Positions 8,918 to 18,600 are shown, numbered from the stretch's first letter. The stretch is DNA of 56,288 bases from Flavobacterium sp. (GCF_024305175.1 NZ_JAMWYY010000017.1:1-56288); one strand, 5' to 3'. Program-made: numbers and translations. Notes: generated by a model not told the origin, from the sequence alone.

Positions 8918-9514
8918 TTAGTTAGCGTAGTATGGTGATATCATAAGATATACAATAACACCTGTAACAGCAACATACAACCACATAGGGTATGTTACAC
9001 GTGCAAGCTTTTTGTGCCTTTCAAAGCTGTTTGTAATAGCCCTTACATAGGTTATCAGTACAAAAGGAATTATTACAACCGAAAGGGCTATATGGGTAAG
9101 CAAAATAAACAGGTACACATAGCGCATAGCACCAATAGTTACCTCTTCTGCGGCAGAGAGCACCATGTCATGGTTAGTATCGCCAAACTTGGTAGAATCG
9201 GCTGTCATGTGGTAAGCTACATACATACCAAGAAACAGTACCGAGAGGCTTATGGCAAACTTCATAAGGTTTTCGTGCAGCTTTTGCTTCCCTCTCCTTA
9301 CAGCCATAACTGCAACTACAAGCACTACGGCAGTAAGTGCATTAATACCTGCATAAATGGGCGGAAGAAATGTCAGCGGCTCAACATCATACCCAAGGTC
9401 TTTCAGCTTAACGCCGAAGAGCAGCGCCACCACTACCGGTATAGCTACCGATAGCAGCACTATCCATTTATTATATTTTTTTTCAGCCTCGTTGCTGTTC
9501 ATTATATTTTCCAT
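8918..9514 (-). CDS. DUF420-family membrane protein (CtaM-like, oxidase assembly)
   Basis: A 198-residue membrane protein with about five hydrophobic segments and conserved His residues (for example VAYHMTAD and THIALS). The family is regularly found with cytochrome oxidase genes, and CtaM of Firmicutes is needed for heme-copper oxidase maturation. It overlaps the SCO gene by one base and belongs to the same transcript. The start MENIMNSNEAEKK is kept; the internal Met at residue 5 is possible. Confidence 0.88.
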   Translation of the reverse strand: MENIMNSNEAEKKYNKWIVLLSVAIPVVVALLFGVKLKDLGYDVEPLTFLPPIYAGINALTAVVLVVAVMAVRRGKQKLHENLMKFAISLSVLFLGMYVAYHMTADSTKFGDTNHDMVLSAAEEVTIGAMRYVYLFILLTHIALSVVIIPFVLITYVRAITNSFERHKKLARVTYPMWLYVAVTGVIVYLMISPYYAN

Positions 9515-10140
9515 TACTCTTCCAATAACTTTTTAATATCTTCTTTTATATCCTGCACGCCCTTGTCATCCAATCCGTCATAATACATTATAGGGTTACC
9601 AAACTTATCTATACGGCAACGAATTTTACCTTCTTTATCTACCAGCGCAAAAAGCCCCGAATGCTCGAACCCGCCGGCTACTTTTTTATTTTCGCCTGCG
9701 TAGAGGTTAAAACCGTTACGGGCAAGGTTGAAAATATATTCCTGATCTCCCGTTAAAAAATGCCAGTTATAGTGTTTAACACCCAAATGCTCTGCATGCT
9801 CTTTTAGTACCTGTGGTGTGTCGTACTGCGGGTTTATGGTTACAGATGCAATTCCGAATTCAGGATTGCCATAAAACTCCTGTTGCAGCTTCAGCATGTT
9901 CTGGTTCATTTTTGGGCATATGGTAGGGCAGGTAGAAAAGAAGAACTCCACCACATAAACCTTACCCAGGTAATCTTCGTCAGTTATGGTTTTCCCGTTC
10001 TGGTTAGTCAGCTCAAAAGACGGCACCGGGCCAATGGTAACAAGATCTGACTTTTGGAATTTAGCGACTATTTTAGGCACAGCCCAAATACCAAAAATCA
10101 GTACTATAAACGAAATACCAATATATGATTTGTTTTTCAT
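9514..10140 (-). CDS. SCO1/SenC copper chaperone for cytochrome oxidase
   Basis: A 208-residue membrane-anchored, thioredoxin-fold protein (anchor at about 6-24) that supplies copper to the CuA centre or reduces its cysteines. The metal-binding motif CPTIC (Cys71 and Cys75) and the distal conserved His in GGFEHSGLFALVD are present. It follows the Sco-like gene lacking cysteines by 6 bases and overlaps DUF420. Confidence 0.93.
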   Translation of the reverse strand: MKNKSYIGISFIVLIFGIWAVPKIVAKFQKSDLVTIGPVPSFELTNQNGKTITDEDYLGKVYVVEFFFSTCPTICPKMNQNMLKLQQEFYGNPEFGIASVTINPQYDTPQVLKEHAEHLGVKHYNWHFLTGDQEYIFNLARNGFNLYAGENKKVAGGFEHSGLFALVDKEGKIRCRIDKFGNPIMYYDGLDDKGVQDIKEDIKKLLEE

Positions 10141-10146
10141 CAGGAT

Positions 10147-10797
10147 TTAAATCTTCCTTTTGTTGTTTTTCTTTAGGGCGAGGCGGTATTCTGCCAGGAT
10201 AATCTTTACATCATCACTCATATCGTTATGCAACTCTGCGGCAGATATAGTATTATACCCCTCTTTATACTCTTCTTCTCCCTTTTTGTTCTTGCCTTTG
10301 CGTCCGCGCAGGTTAAGGTCTTTATCTATAATATAAACATTTGGTGTGCCGGCTTTATCATCAAGTCCGCCAACAAGGTTTAAAGATGCATGAAATGTTT
10401 CTATTTCTTCTTTAGGGGCAAACACAAAATGCCAGCCCGAAACATTTGTAAGCCTGCTTAATTCTGAAAGCAGTTCTTTCGCCTGCCCTTCTGTACCCAG
10501 TGGGGCAACCATTACCATCTGAAAATCGGTAAACTCCCTGTTTTTGTTGTAGATCTTTTGGTTAAGGTTAAAGGCATTGCCTTTGTTGTAAAGTATATCT
10601 TCTCCCGGAAAGCCTAAAATGGTAATTTTATCTTTAAGCTTTATATCTTCTCCCGATAGTGATTGCCATGCGGGCAACTCATTGATACCCGGTGTTACAA
10701 CAGGCAGCTTGGCAAAAGTATTAACCCCCGAAGCAAAGAAAAGATAAGCCACAATAGGTAATGCAAACAAAACAGAAAGCACTATTGTCTTTTTCAT
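10147..10797 (-). CDS. Sco/thioredoxin-like protein lacking the cysteine pair
   Basis: A 216-residue protein with an N-terminal membrane anchor (about 4-24). The body resembles a thioredoxin fold: ITILGFPGEDILYNKGN falls where SCO and TlpA proteins have their cysteine motif, and GTPNVYIIDKDLNLRGR matches the distal strand before the last helix. No Cys is present anywhere in the protein, so it cannot work as a normal redox or copper-binding SCO. It is 6 bases upstream of the real SCO gene and probably cotranscribed. Function unknown; a scaffold or partner role is only inferred. Confidence 0.75.
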   Translation of the reverse strand: MKKTIVLSVLFALPIVAYLFFASGVNTFAKLPVVTPGINELPAWQSLSGEDIKLKDKITILGFPGEDILYNKGNAFNLNQKIYNKNREFTDFQMVMVAPLGTEGQAKELLSELSRLTNVSGWHFVFAPKEEIETFHASLNLVGGLDDKAGTPNVYIIDKDLNLRGRKGKNKKGEEEYKEGYNTISAAELHNDMSDDVKIILAEYRLALKKNNKRKI

Positions 10798-10820
10798 TAT
10801 GAGGTTCTTTAAATGTATTG

Positions 10821-10828
10821 CAAAATTA
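10821..10828 (-). promoter_or_regulatory. -7 box for the Sco-like/SCO/DUF420/CxxC unit
   Basis: Minus-strand TAATTTTG matches TAnnTTTG. It lies between the terminator behind subunit IV and the start at 10797, so the assembly genes may be a separate transcription unit. Confidence 0.45.
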
Positions 10829-10859
10829 AAAAAAGGCGGTTTAATAACCGCCTTTTTTA
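10829..10859 (-). terminator. Intrinsic terminator behind the oxidase subunit genes
   Basis: A perfect 7-bp GC-rich stem (GGCGGTT at 10835-10841, AACCGCC at 10846-10852) with a TAAT loop, flanked by A and T tracts on both sides. It lies 14 bases after the stop of subunit IV. Confidence 0.85.
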
Positions 10860-10872
10860 TAATTAATGTGTT

Positions 10873-11223
10873 TTAGAAAATCCATTTATAATGAGACCCA
10901 TGAAACACGTCATAAACATAATTACCTTCCATAAGTAAGATGAACACTAAGTAGATAATTAAGAAAACCAAGGGTGCCACAATGGTCCACCTAAAGTTAG
11001 CTTTTTCTCCCTCGAGGTGCATAAACGCCCACATAATATAGTAGGCCTTTACAACCGTAAGGATAATGAATATCCAGTTAAGGAGATTTAATTTTAAAAG
11101 GTCAGTTTTAAAAAGGAAGTCAGGCTTAACAATACCAAGGGCAACCTCTACTATTGTTATAACTGACAGTAACCCGAAAACTGTCCATATTCTTTTTACG
11201 TTAGACTCGTGCGAATGTGCCAT
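10873..11223 (-). CDS. Cytochrome c oxidase subunit IV-family protein
   Basis: A 116-residue membrane protein with three hydrophobic segments and the usual pattern of small bacterial oxidase subunit IV proteins (a Lys-Ala-Tyr-Tyr block followed by FMHLEGEKANFRW). It stabilises the heme-copper oxidase. It is the last subunit gene before a strong terminator and begins 31 bases after the large subunit III gene. Confidence 0.9.
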   Translation of the reverse strand: MAHSHESNVKRIWTVFGLLSVITIVEVALGIVKPDFLFKTDLLKLNLLNWIFIILTVVKAYYIMWAFMHLEGEKANFRWTIVAPLVFLIIYLVFILLMEGNYVYDVFHGSHYKWIF

Positions 11224-11254
11224 GTCTTATAATTTTTTAAACTTAGTAATCTGA

Positions 11255-12232
11255 TTATACAAGGTAGAAGAAGGTAAACACGAATACCCACACAAGGTCT
11301 ACAAAGTGCCAGTATAAACCAACCTTTTCAACCATTTCATAGCTTCTCCTTTTCTCATAAGTACCTAAAAGTACATTAAAGAATATAATGATGTTAATTA
11401 CAACCCCCGAGAATACGTGGAAACCGTGGAAACCTGTAATAAAGAAGAAGAAATCAGCAAACAGTTTGTGTCCGTATTCATTCCTTATAAGGTCTGCACC
11501 TCTTACTACTATTTGTGCATCCTGCAACCTTGCAAGCGATTCTTCGCGTGAAAGTACAGTCTTCTTTTTGTCTTTAATCCATTCTGTCCTGATAAGTATG
11601 TCAGGGTTAGCTTTAAAGCCCGCTATTACTTCTTCTACAGAATGCTCTCCAAGGCTGTTAGATTCTTCAAACCAAACACCGTTACTCCTTGTTTTCTGCA
11701 CCCTTGTTGAAGGTATGTTTGCAGCAAACGCATCAATGCTTACACGTTTACCATTGGTATCTACAAACTGTAGTATTGCACCGCCCGAAGTTTCTACTGC
11801 ACCATACTCGCCTTTTATAAAGTTTTTCCATTCCCATGCCTGAGAGCCAAGGAATATTAAACCACCCACAATTGTAAGCAGCATGTATATGGCAACTTTG
11901 GTTTTTTTCATCTGGTGGCCTGCGTCAACGGCAAGTACCATGGTAACTGATGAAAAGATAAGTATAAAGGTCATCAAAGCCACATAGTACATAGGTGCAT
12001 CAACACCATGTAAAAACGGGAAGTGAGTAAATACCTCGTCGGCTATTGGCCATGTTTCGATAAACTTAAATCTTGAAAAACCGTAAGAAGCAAGAAAACC
12101 GGAGAATGTAAGGGCATCGGACACGATGAAGAACCACATCATCATCTTGCCGTAGCTCGCTCCCATTGGCTCGTTTCCGCCGCCCCAGGTTTTGCCTGTA
12201 GTAGTAGCTGTTGTAGTAACTGTCGCTGCCAT
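11255..12232 (-). CDS. Heme-copper oxidase subunit III, long form with a periplasm-sized insertion
   Basis: 325 residues, clearly longer than the usual bacterial subunit III. The membrane core is typical: WFFIVSDALTF near 33, and HKLFADFFFFITGFHGFHVFSG near 255. Between them, residues about 142-256 form a soluble, charged insertion after the AWEW segment. A second, short subunit III gene lies 45 bases upstream, so the oxidase may use both. The N-terminus is a Thr-rich tail. Subunits I and II are not in this window. Confidence 0.92.
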   Translation of the reverse strand: MAATVTTTATTTGKTWGGGNEPMGASYGKMMMWFFIVSDALTFSGFLASYGFSRFKFIETWPIADEVFTHFPFLHGVDAPMYYVALMTFILIFSSVTMVLAVDAGHQMKKTKVAIYMLLTIVGGLIFLGSQAWEWKNFIKGEYGAVETSGGAILQFVDTNGKRVSIDAFAANIPSTRVQKTRSNGVWFEESNSLGEHSVEEVIAGFKANPDILIRTEWIKDKKKTVLSREESLARLQDAQIVVRGADLIRNEYGHKLFADFFFFITGFHGFHVFSGVVINIIIFFNVLLGTYEKRRSYEMVEKVGLYWHFVDLVWVFVFTFFYLV

Positions 12233-12277
12233 ATAGTGTTAAGTGTTAAAAAGTTTTCAAATTTACATTTTTTTTCA

Positions 12278-12862
12278 TTAATAGAAATAGAAAAATAAAA
12301 ACAAGTAAACCCACAAAATATCGAGAAAATGCCAGAACATTGCACCTAACTCTATTCCAAGGGTTTGAGAAGGATTGTATTTTTGTTTAAAATGATTATA
12401 AATTACAACCAACAGCACCACCAACCCAGCGAAAAGGTGGGCTAAATGCACTATGGTTACTATGTACAGAAACGAAGTAGTAACTGTACTTGCCGCACCT
12501 GTAAAGTAAAAACCGGCCTCTATTACCTGAGAAAACCCGTAAAACTGCAACGCAACAAAGGCAACACCTAAAGCAAGGGTAGCCAAAAGCAGCGCACCGG
12601 TTAAACCCCTGTTGTCTTTTTTAATGGCATTTTTAGCAAGGTGAAACGTTATACTGCTTGCTATAATTACTGCGGTACTAAATGCAAATGCATTTGGCAG
12701 CTTAAAATCGTTAAGCCAGTCGGGGCGCGATGTACTCACCACATAAGCGCTGGTAAGCCCCGCAAACATCATGAACATGCTTATCATACCGAACCAAAGC
12801 AGCATCTTGTATGATTTTGCTTTGCGCTCATTATGTTCCTTAAGTGACATTTTCAGTTCCAT
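12278..12862 (-). CDS. Heme-copper oxidase subunit III, short form
   Basis: A 194-residue protein with five membrane segments matching oxidase subunit III: FGMISMFMMFAGLTSAYVV at the start, IVHLAHLFAGL in the middle and FWHFLDILWVYLFLFFYFY at the very end. It starts 3 bases after the heme O synthase gene and is followed by the long subunit III gene, so all are likely on one transcript. A possible internal -7 box (minus-strand TAAATTTG at 12258-12265) lies before the long form. Confidence 0.92.
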   Translation of the reverse strand: MELKMSLKEHNERKAKSYKMLLWFGMISMFMMFAGLTSAYVVSTSRPDWLNDFKLPNAFAFSTAVIIASSITFHLAKNAIKKDNRGLTGALLLATLALGVAFVALQFYGFSQVIEAGFYFTGAASTVTTSFLYIVTIVHLAHLFAGLVVLLVVIYNHFKQKYNPSQTLGIELGAMFWHFLDILWVYLFLFFYFY

Positions 12863-12865
12863 ATC

Positions 12866-13780
12866 TTAAAAAATAAATTTATCCAAAACATAAATTACCT
12901 GTAGCAGCGATATATAAGACACGCTTACTATCATCAGCTTCCGGGCTGCCTTTGCATCCATATCGCGGTACAGCTTTACAGCACTGGCAAGCATCCATAA
13001 ACCAAGCAACAGCACTACAACTGCCGAAATAAGGTTTATATGCAACTCTCCTGTAAAACCTGTTGCTGGCAGCAAAGAAGCCACAATCAACCAAACCGTA
13101 TATAGAATAACCTGCAGGGCAGTCTTTTTATCTTTTTTACCGGTGGGCAGCATAAAAAAGCCTGCCTTTTCATAGTCTTCATACAAGAACCAGCCAATGG
13201 CCCAGAAATGAGGGAATTGCCAAAAGAACTGCACAAGAAATAATGTACCTGCCTCTATACCAAAATTATTGGTCGCGGCAACCCAGCCCAGCATAAAAGG
13301 TATTGCGCCCGGAAATGCCCCAACAAAAACAGAAAGGGGCGTCATCCGCTTTAACGGTGTGTAAACACTTGTGTATAAAAATATTGAAATAGCCCCAAAC
13401 ATGGCTGTTTTAGGGTTAATACTGTATAAAATAGCTATACCCGCCACGGTTAGAGCAGCGCCAAGGGCAAATGCATTACGAACCGAAATTTTACCTGAAG
13501 GCAAAGGGCGGTTCTTGGTGCGGTTCATGAGCGCATCAAGGTCTTTTTCTATAATCTGGTTGAAAACGTTTGAGGCGCCTACCATGCAATAACCGCCAAT
13601 TGTAAGTAAAAAAAGCGTTAACCAACTAAAAGGATGTTCTGCCGAGAAGCCGAGAAGATAACCGGCAACAGAAGAAAAAACTACGCTAAGGGCAAGCCTG
13701 GCCTTGGTAATTGCAGTAAAATCGGCTATTAAAGATTTTATAGAGACCTGGTTTTCTGTAGCGTTCAATGTAACTTTCAT
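12866..13780 (-). CDS. ctaB: Protoheme IX farnesyltransferase (heme O synthase)
   Basis: A 304-residue membrane enzyme that adds the farnesyl chain to heme B to make heme O for terminal oxidases. The two Asp-rich prenyltransferase motifs are visible: NQIIEKDLDALMNRTKNRP near residue 75 and the YEDYEKAGFFMLP block near 200, with about nine membrane segments. It is the first gene of the oxidase subunit operon and has a good promoter just upstream. Confidence 0.96.
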   Translation of the reverse strand: MKVTLNATENQVSIKSLIADFTAITKARLALSVVFSSVAGYLLGFSAEHPFSWLTLFLLTIGGYCMVGASNVFNQIIEKDLDALMNRTKNRPLPSGKISVRNAFALGAALTVAGIAILYSINPKTAMFGAISIFLYTSVYTPLKRMTPLSVFVGAFPGAIPFMLGWVAATNNFGIEAGTLFLVQFFWQFPHFWAIGWFLYEDYEKAGFFMLPTGKKDKKTALQVILYTVWLIVASLLPATGFTGELHINLISAVVVLLLGLWMLASAVKLYRDMDAKAARKLMIVSVSYISLLQVIYVLDKFIF

Positions 13781-13797
13781 GGTTTAAAAAACTTGTG

Positions 13798-13828
13798 CAA
13801 AGATACTCCAAAAAATATTTTTCTTCAA
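13798..13828 (-). promoter_or_regulatory. Promoter of the ctaB-oxidase operon
   Basis: Minus-strand TATCTTTG (13798-13805) matches the -7 consensus, and a TTG (13826-13828) sits 20 bases further upstream as the -33 element. This is the best two-element promoter in the window. The inferred start point leaves a leader of only about 10-15 nt. Confidence 0.65.
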
Positions 13829-13875
13829 CAGGAATGCCCGTTAAAATAGAAAATGAAAAAATAATTTATTTTTTT

Positions 13876-13980
13876 TAGTCCTGCCACGCAACCCGTCTGT
13901 AAAAACTGCATCTTATAATTGCAGTACAGGCGAAAGCCTAACCTGTATGAAAAAGAAAATTTGGGATTAATTGCTATGAG
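13876..13980 (+). other. Structured intergenic segment with two mini reading frames
   Basis: Between ctaB and deoC lie nested inverted repeats (CTGCA/TGCAG around 13912-13930; TACAGG with CCTGTA enclosing GGCGAAAGCC, about 13925-13947). Two seven-codon frames follow (ATG at 13947, MKKKIWD; ATG at 13976, MRTKPFC), then a strong hairpin. It could be a small RNA or leader region; nothing proves transcription and I recognise no known riboswitch. Confidence 0.25.
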
Positions 13981-14014
13981 AACAAAGCCTTTCTGTTAAT
14001 AGAAAGGCTTTGTT
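13981..14014. terminator. Terminator hairpin behind deoC
   Basis: A 14-bp perfect stem (AACAAAGCCTTTCT with AGAAAGGCTTTGTT) and 6-nt loop directly after the deoC stop. T tracts are modest on both sides, so it could serve deoC or a transcript coming from the + strand. Confidence 0.75.
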
Positions 14015-14016
14015 TA

Positions 14017-14760
14017 TTAATATACGTCATCTGCCCCACTGCCTTCCGCTATAGCTTTTGCAGACGATGTCCCGATGCGTTTCACCCCAAGCTGTATCAT
14101 TTGCTGTGCCTCTTCAAAAGTACGCACGCCCCCGGCAGCTTTTACCGGCAAAGGGAAACAATTTTCGAGCATCAGCTTAATTGTGTGCAGGGTTGCTCCG
14201 TTTGGCAAGCCTTCTTCGGTTTTATAAAAACCCGTTGATGATTTTACAAAAACCTTATTATAGTCCTTTTCCTCGAAATTAGAAATCACTATATTTTTTA
14301 TCAGTGCGCTGATTTTAATTATTTCCATATCCGTAAGTGCCGCAACCTCTATAATCCACTTAGCTGTTTTGCCCTGTTGTAAAGCAAAACGTGTGCAGGC
14401 CAACACCTCCTCTTTTATCATTGCAGCATCTCCTGTTTTAAAAGCAGAATAATCTAAAACAAAGTCAAGTTCATCAGCGCCGTCTTCAACAGCCTGCTGT
14501 GCTTCAGTAAGCTTATCTTCAAGACTGCCTTTACCTTCCGGAAAATCTATAACAGTACCTACTAATACCCCCGAGCCTGCATTTACAACCATCTCTTTTG
14601 CCGGTTTAACCACTTCGGGGCGAATCATAACAAGTTTGAAACCCTGCTGTATAGCCTCGGCGACTGTGGCTATTGCCACTTCTAAGTTCTCCTGTTCAGA
14701 CAGCCCTGCCTGGGTGGCAGTTTTAAGGTAAGTTGAATCGAGGTACTGTTTTATATCCAT
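14017..14760 (-). CDS. deoC: Deoxyribose-phosphate aldolase
   Basis: A 247-residue class I aldolase cleaving 2-deoxyribose 5-phosphate to glyceraldehyde 3-phosphate and acetaldehyde in deoxynucleoside breakdown. The Schiff-base lysine lies in FVKSSTGF and the second catalytic lysine in VKAAGGVRT; the DELDFVLDY block is also conserved. It follows the vanZ gene after a short hairpin and ends at a strong terminator. Confidence 0.96.
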   Translation of the reverse strand: MDIKQYLDSTYLKTATQAGLSEQENLEVAIATVAEAIQQGFKLVMIRPEVVKPAKEMVVNAGSGVLVGTVIDFPEGKGSLEDKLTEAQQAVEDGADELDFVLDYSAFKTGDAAMIKEEVLACTRFALQQGKTAKWIIEVAALTDMEIIKISALIKNIVISNFEEKDYNKVFVKSSTGFYKTEEGLPNGATLHTIKLMLENCFPLPVKAAGGVRTFEEAQQMIQLGVKRIGTSSAKAIAEGSGADDVY

Positions 14761-14774
14761 AATTGTATAAATAA

Positions 14775-14802
14775 ATATCCCCCCGTTATTGCGGAGGGAT
14801 AT
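14775..14802 (-). terminator. Hairpin between vanZ-like gene and deoC
   Basis: An 11-bp stem with one mismatch (ATATCCCCCCG with CGGAGGGATAT) and 6-nt loop just after the vanZ stop. The minus-strand tail is only weakly T-rich, so it may attenuate rather than end transcription into deoC. Confidence 0.5.
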
Positions 14803-14806
14803 GATA

Positions 14807-15184
14807 TTATTTTTTACTTTTTTGCAGTAGCCAAAGCAACAATACTGCCGCAGCGCTACCCATAGTATTAAATGCTATATCAAGAATATCGGCATTTCTG
14901 CCATTTGTAAAAAGCAATTGCGATAACTCTACCAGCGAGCCATATATAAAGGCTGCAATGAGTGCAATATACCTAAGCTTTACAAGATTTGATTTTTTGC
15001 GGCTGTAAAAATAAGCATACCACAAAATGGTGAACACAAAATAAAAAACAAAATGTCCTACTTTATCTTTATACGGCAGTTGCCACGCATTAACCGGCCC
15101 CAGCTTTTCCATGCTTACAAGACACAGCACGGTTAAGAAAACGGTCCAGGCAATGGCAGCGCCAAGATAAATGTTACGCACCAA
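14807..15184 (-). CDS. VanZ-like family membrane protein
   Basis: A 125-residue protein with four hydrophobic segments and the family pattern [17 protein letters not shown] plus [20 protein letters not shown]. The function of stand-alone VanZ-like proteins is unknown; the name comes from a teicoplanin-resistance accessory gene and does not imply resistance here. It overlaps the end of gcvH by 11 bases, so translation is probably coupled. Confidence 0.9.
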   Translation of the reverse strand: MVRNIYLGAAIAWTVFLTVLCLVSMEKLGPVNAWQLPYKDKVGHFVFYFVFTILWYAYFYSRKKSNLVKLRYIALIAAFIYGSLVELSQLLFTNGRNADILDIAFNTMGSAAAVLLLWLLQKSKK

Positions 15185-15554
15185 TAAGTTCTTTATACTG
15201 TTCGCTGCTAAGCAGCTCGTCAGCTTCGGCAGGATTGCTTATTTTAACTTTTACCATCCATCCTTCTCCGTAAGGGTCAGAGTTTACTTTTTCAGGAGTG
15301 CTTTCAAGCTCGTCATTAAACGCTACTATTTCGCCGCTAAGTGGCAGGAACAGGTCAGATACTGTTTTAACAGCCTCAACGGTACCAAACACTTCATCTT
15401 TAGATAGTGACTGGTCAAGGGTTTCCACCTCAACATATACTATATCGCCAAGTTCTTTCTGAGCAAAATCTGTAATGCCAACGGTAGCTGTATCGCCTTC
15501 AATTTTAACCCATTCGTGGTCTTTAGTGTACTTTAAATCTGCAGGTATGTTCAT
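15174..15554 (-). CDS. gcvH: Glycine cleavage system H protein
   Basis: A 126-residue lipoyl carrier that shuttles the aminomethyl group between the P, T and L proteins. The lipoylation lysine lies in [16 protein letters not shown] (about residue 64). P, T and L are not nearby. It follows sprA by about 60 bases and has its own likely -7 box; it overlaps the vanZ gene. Confidence 0.97.
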   Translation of the reverse strand: MNIPADLKYTKDHEWVKIEGDTATVGITDFAQKELGDIVYVEVETLDQSLSKDEVFGTVEAVKTVSDLFLPLSGEIVAFNDELESTPEKVNSDPYGEGWMVKVKISNPAEADELLSSEQYKELIGA

Positions 15555-15570
15555 TGTTGTTTGTTTTTAG

Positions 15571-15578
15571 CAAATGTA
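15571..15578 (-). promoter_or_regulatory. -7 box for gcvH
   Basis: Minus-strand TACATTTG matches TAnnTTTG, 17 bases before the gcvH start, in the short gap behind sprA. Confidence 0.45.
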
Positions 15579-15614
15579 TGTTTTAATGCAATATATTTAA
15601 AATGATTTTAATCA

Positions 15615-18600
15615 TTAATTACCAAAATTATACCTCAGGGTAAAGCCCGTCCTTATGTTGGTAAGCGGATAGGACGTAGAGATAACAGCCTTAGAGAACG
15701 AATGGTCGTAATAGAAAATCGCAGTAAGGTTTTTACTAAACGAATAATCTGCCGTAAACCTAACCGACCAGATATTCTGACCGCCGCCAAGCTGGTTGTT
15801 ATCATAATCAAGGTAACGCACTATGGTTTCATTTTTCCTTAATGTAAAGTCGGCTTTCAGGTTAATGTCGCTCTTAATAGTATTGGTAGGGTTATCTGCC
15901 AGTTTAGAGTTTATAACCACATCTTTAATGCGGTAGCCAAGGCCCAGCGTATATTCGTTACCCTTAACCTCTGTAAGCAGGTTATTGTCAAAACTCATGT
16001 TAAGCGTCCTGTCTTTCCTTATCTCTGCAAGTACCTTTATCGAATTTTTCATCTCAAAATCTAACCTTATCAGCGGGTTAAACTGCTCTGAAAGGCTAAT
16101 GTTAGAGATAATCATCCTGTTGAACAAGTTACCGCCATTATCAACCTGAGACTGCACCAGCGTACCGTCGGGCTGCAACTGATTAGAATTGTATTCTAGG
16201 TTAGAAGTATAAGCATTAACATTATAGGTAGCCGTATATCCATGCTGAACCGAGAACCTCCTGAACCTGTCTTTAAAGAACTTGTAACGCATGAGCCCGG
16301 TATACTTAACAATCCAGTTAGGCAGCGGCACACTCCTGAAGGCGCTTGTAGATACCTTAGAGGCATCCTGTCCTGTATATGCTGCCATAAACGACGGCAG
16401 TAATACTCGCTGGCTGTTTTTGCCAAAACCAACCGGGTATCCTGCATTTGCATCTGCAAACTCCCCTGTAGGGGTTCCCGGCTGCCCGTCTCCGTAACGG
16501 TTAAAATCAGTAGTGCCATAAAACTGCTCGGCAAGCCTGTTGGCAATTGTCAGCCTGTTTTCCCTCATCTGGTCAAACGCTTCAGAACCGTTTACATCAC
16601 TTTGGCTGAAAGCCGTTTTTATCATTATGGTAGAGATCTGGAAATTACCAAAATTATACGGAGAGCGCGAATTATAATCAAAAATGCCGTCACCGTCTGG
16701 ATCCGTAAGGTCATACTGTTCAGAGAAGTTATCCTGCTTTATTTTTTTGGCCGAAAGGTCTATCCTGAAATCAGGGAATAAATCTACTGCCGAAGTAAGG
16801 TTAAGTGTTTCTGAAGTCACCTGTGTAAAGCTTTGGTTAAACTCGCTGTATGTAGTAAGGTAGCCGTTTTGTGCTGCCTCCTGCCTAACATCTAAATCCT
16901 GGCTGCCCAGCACAAAACCTACTGTAGGCCTTGTAGAACCTAAGAAACCAATGCTTGGCAGGTAACCCGGTAAAAAGATACCACCGTTTTCAACATAGTT
17001 TACCTGAATATCTTTAACACTGGTTACTATACCTATAAGCCCGTTAACAAATGTATTGCCACTTTGCTGCGGTTGCGGCTTAGCCGTAATTTTTTCTCCC
17101 GGCCTAGGTGCAGCCTGCGGCGCTGCGTTGCGTGCAGCAGGTTTTTTAGGAACTAGCCCTATATACTTATAGAAAGAATCAAGATTGAACGATGCGGTTA
17201 ACTTATGCTGGCTGTTGTTCTGAACGGTATTACCCAAATCATAACTAATAAGCTGCCCCGTTTCTTCATTTCTCTGCTCTATGCTTGATAAAGCCTCTGA
17301 TGAGCGCTGCCAGTTATAAGTACCTGTATAAGTATAGGTAGATTTAATAAAGCTGAATACCGGCAACTTGTATAGTGGCAAATCATAATTGAATACAAAT
17401 GTCTGGGTATGGGTGTTAGCCTCGCCAACATTCCAGAAGTCGTGCCACACATCATAGCTTTGTACCGGCCTGTTATCTTCATCAAGATAATTGCGCACAA
17501 TATTGCTGGTAGTAACATTATAGTTAAACCTCAACGATTTGGTTATATTATAATTAAAGCCATAATTGTAGTTAAAGAAATAATTCCTCCTGTAAAGCGG
17601 GTCAATAGGAATTCCCTCCACCTCAACATTCCTGTATTGCTGCCTGTTATATTGCCTTAAAATATTAGAACTGAAAGAAATATTATTAGGAAGGTAATTA
17701 AAATTAAAATCGCTCAGCAGCTTCCAGTACTGGCTCTTTTTCATAAACTCTACATTCTTTAACGGCTCTACGGGCTTGCTCTGAAATGCATAAGTATAAT
17801 CTGCCCCTACCCTTACCTGCTGGTCAAGAAGGCTTTCAATTTCATAATCGTGGTGGTTAACCTGGTTATAAGAATAGGATAGCGTAACGTTTTCTACATC
17901 ATATACGTGTGGCTTCTGCTCAGGTGCCCTTTCTTTTTTAACACCAATAAAGTTGATGCTCTTACGCTTAGTATAATCTATAGCCCTGTTCCTAAGGTTT
18001 TCCCTTTCTGCTTCAGAATCAGCTTCATCTATCATCTGCTCCAACCTTACATCCTGCTGGAACGGGTCATACTCAGGTGTTATGATCTCTTCGCCAACAC
18101 CATAGTTAAAAGGAACATTAATACCCCATTTTTTAGGCAACAGCATACCTAAATTAACATTGGTTACTATATCATACTGCTGCACGTCTTCCCTGCTCCT
18201 TTCATTAGGGCTTTGCTCTACAGAACCAAAGCCTATAGTACTCATGCGCCCGGTAGCCGAAACAGTGGCAAAATCGGCAAGGTTGGTATCCATACTGGCT
18301 ACGGCTGCCATACCTCCTTTATTATCCATATCGCTAAGGCGGAACTCGTTAAACCATACTTCTCCCCTCAGGTTTTTGGCGCCCGGTTCGCCAAGCTCAT
18401 AACCATTCCTTACCCCGAGCATAAGCGTGCGGACATACCCAAAGTTAGGGTTACCCTTAATACCGATACGCATCCTGTTATCAGGGTCAGAACCCGAAAT
18501 AAGGTCGTTAAGCTCTGCATATATAACGCCCAGTTCGTTAGGTGTAGGTGCAGTACCGTTAAGTGCCGCTATTTTAAGTTTGGTAAGCGCATCCAGCGCA

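Noticed and set aside
14807..15184. Glycopeptide resistance from the VanZ-like gene
   Set aside because: Stand-alone VanZ-like proteins are common in Flavobacteria and there are no other van genes here.
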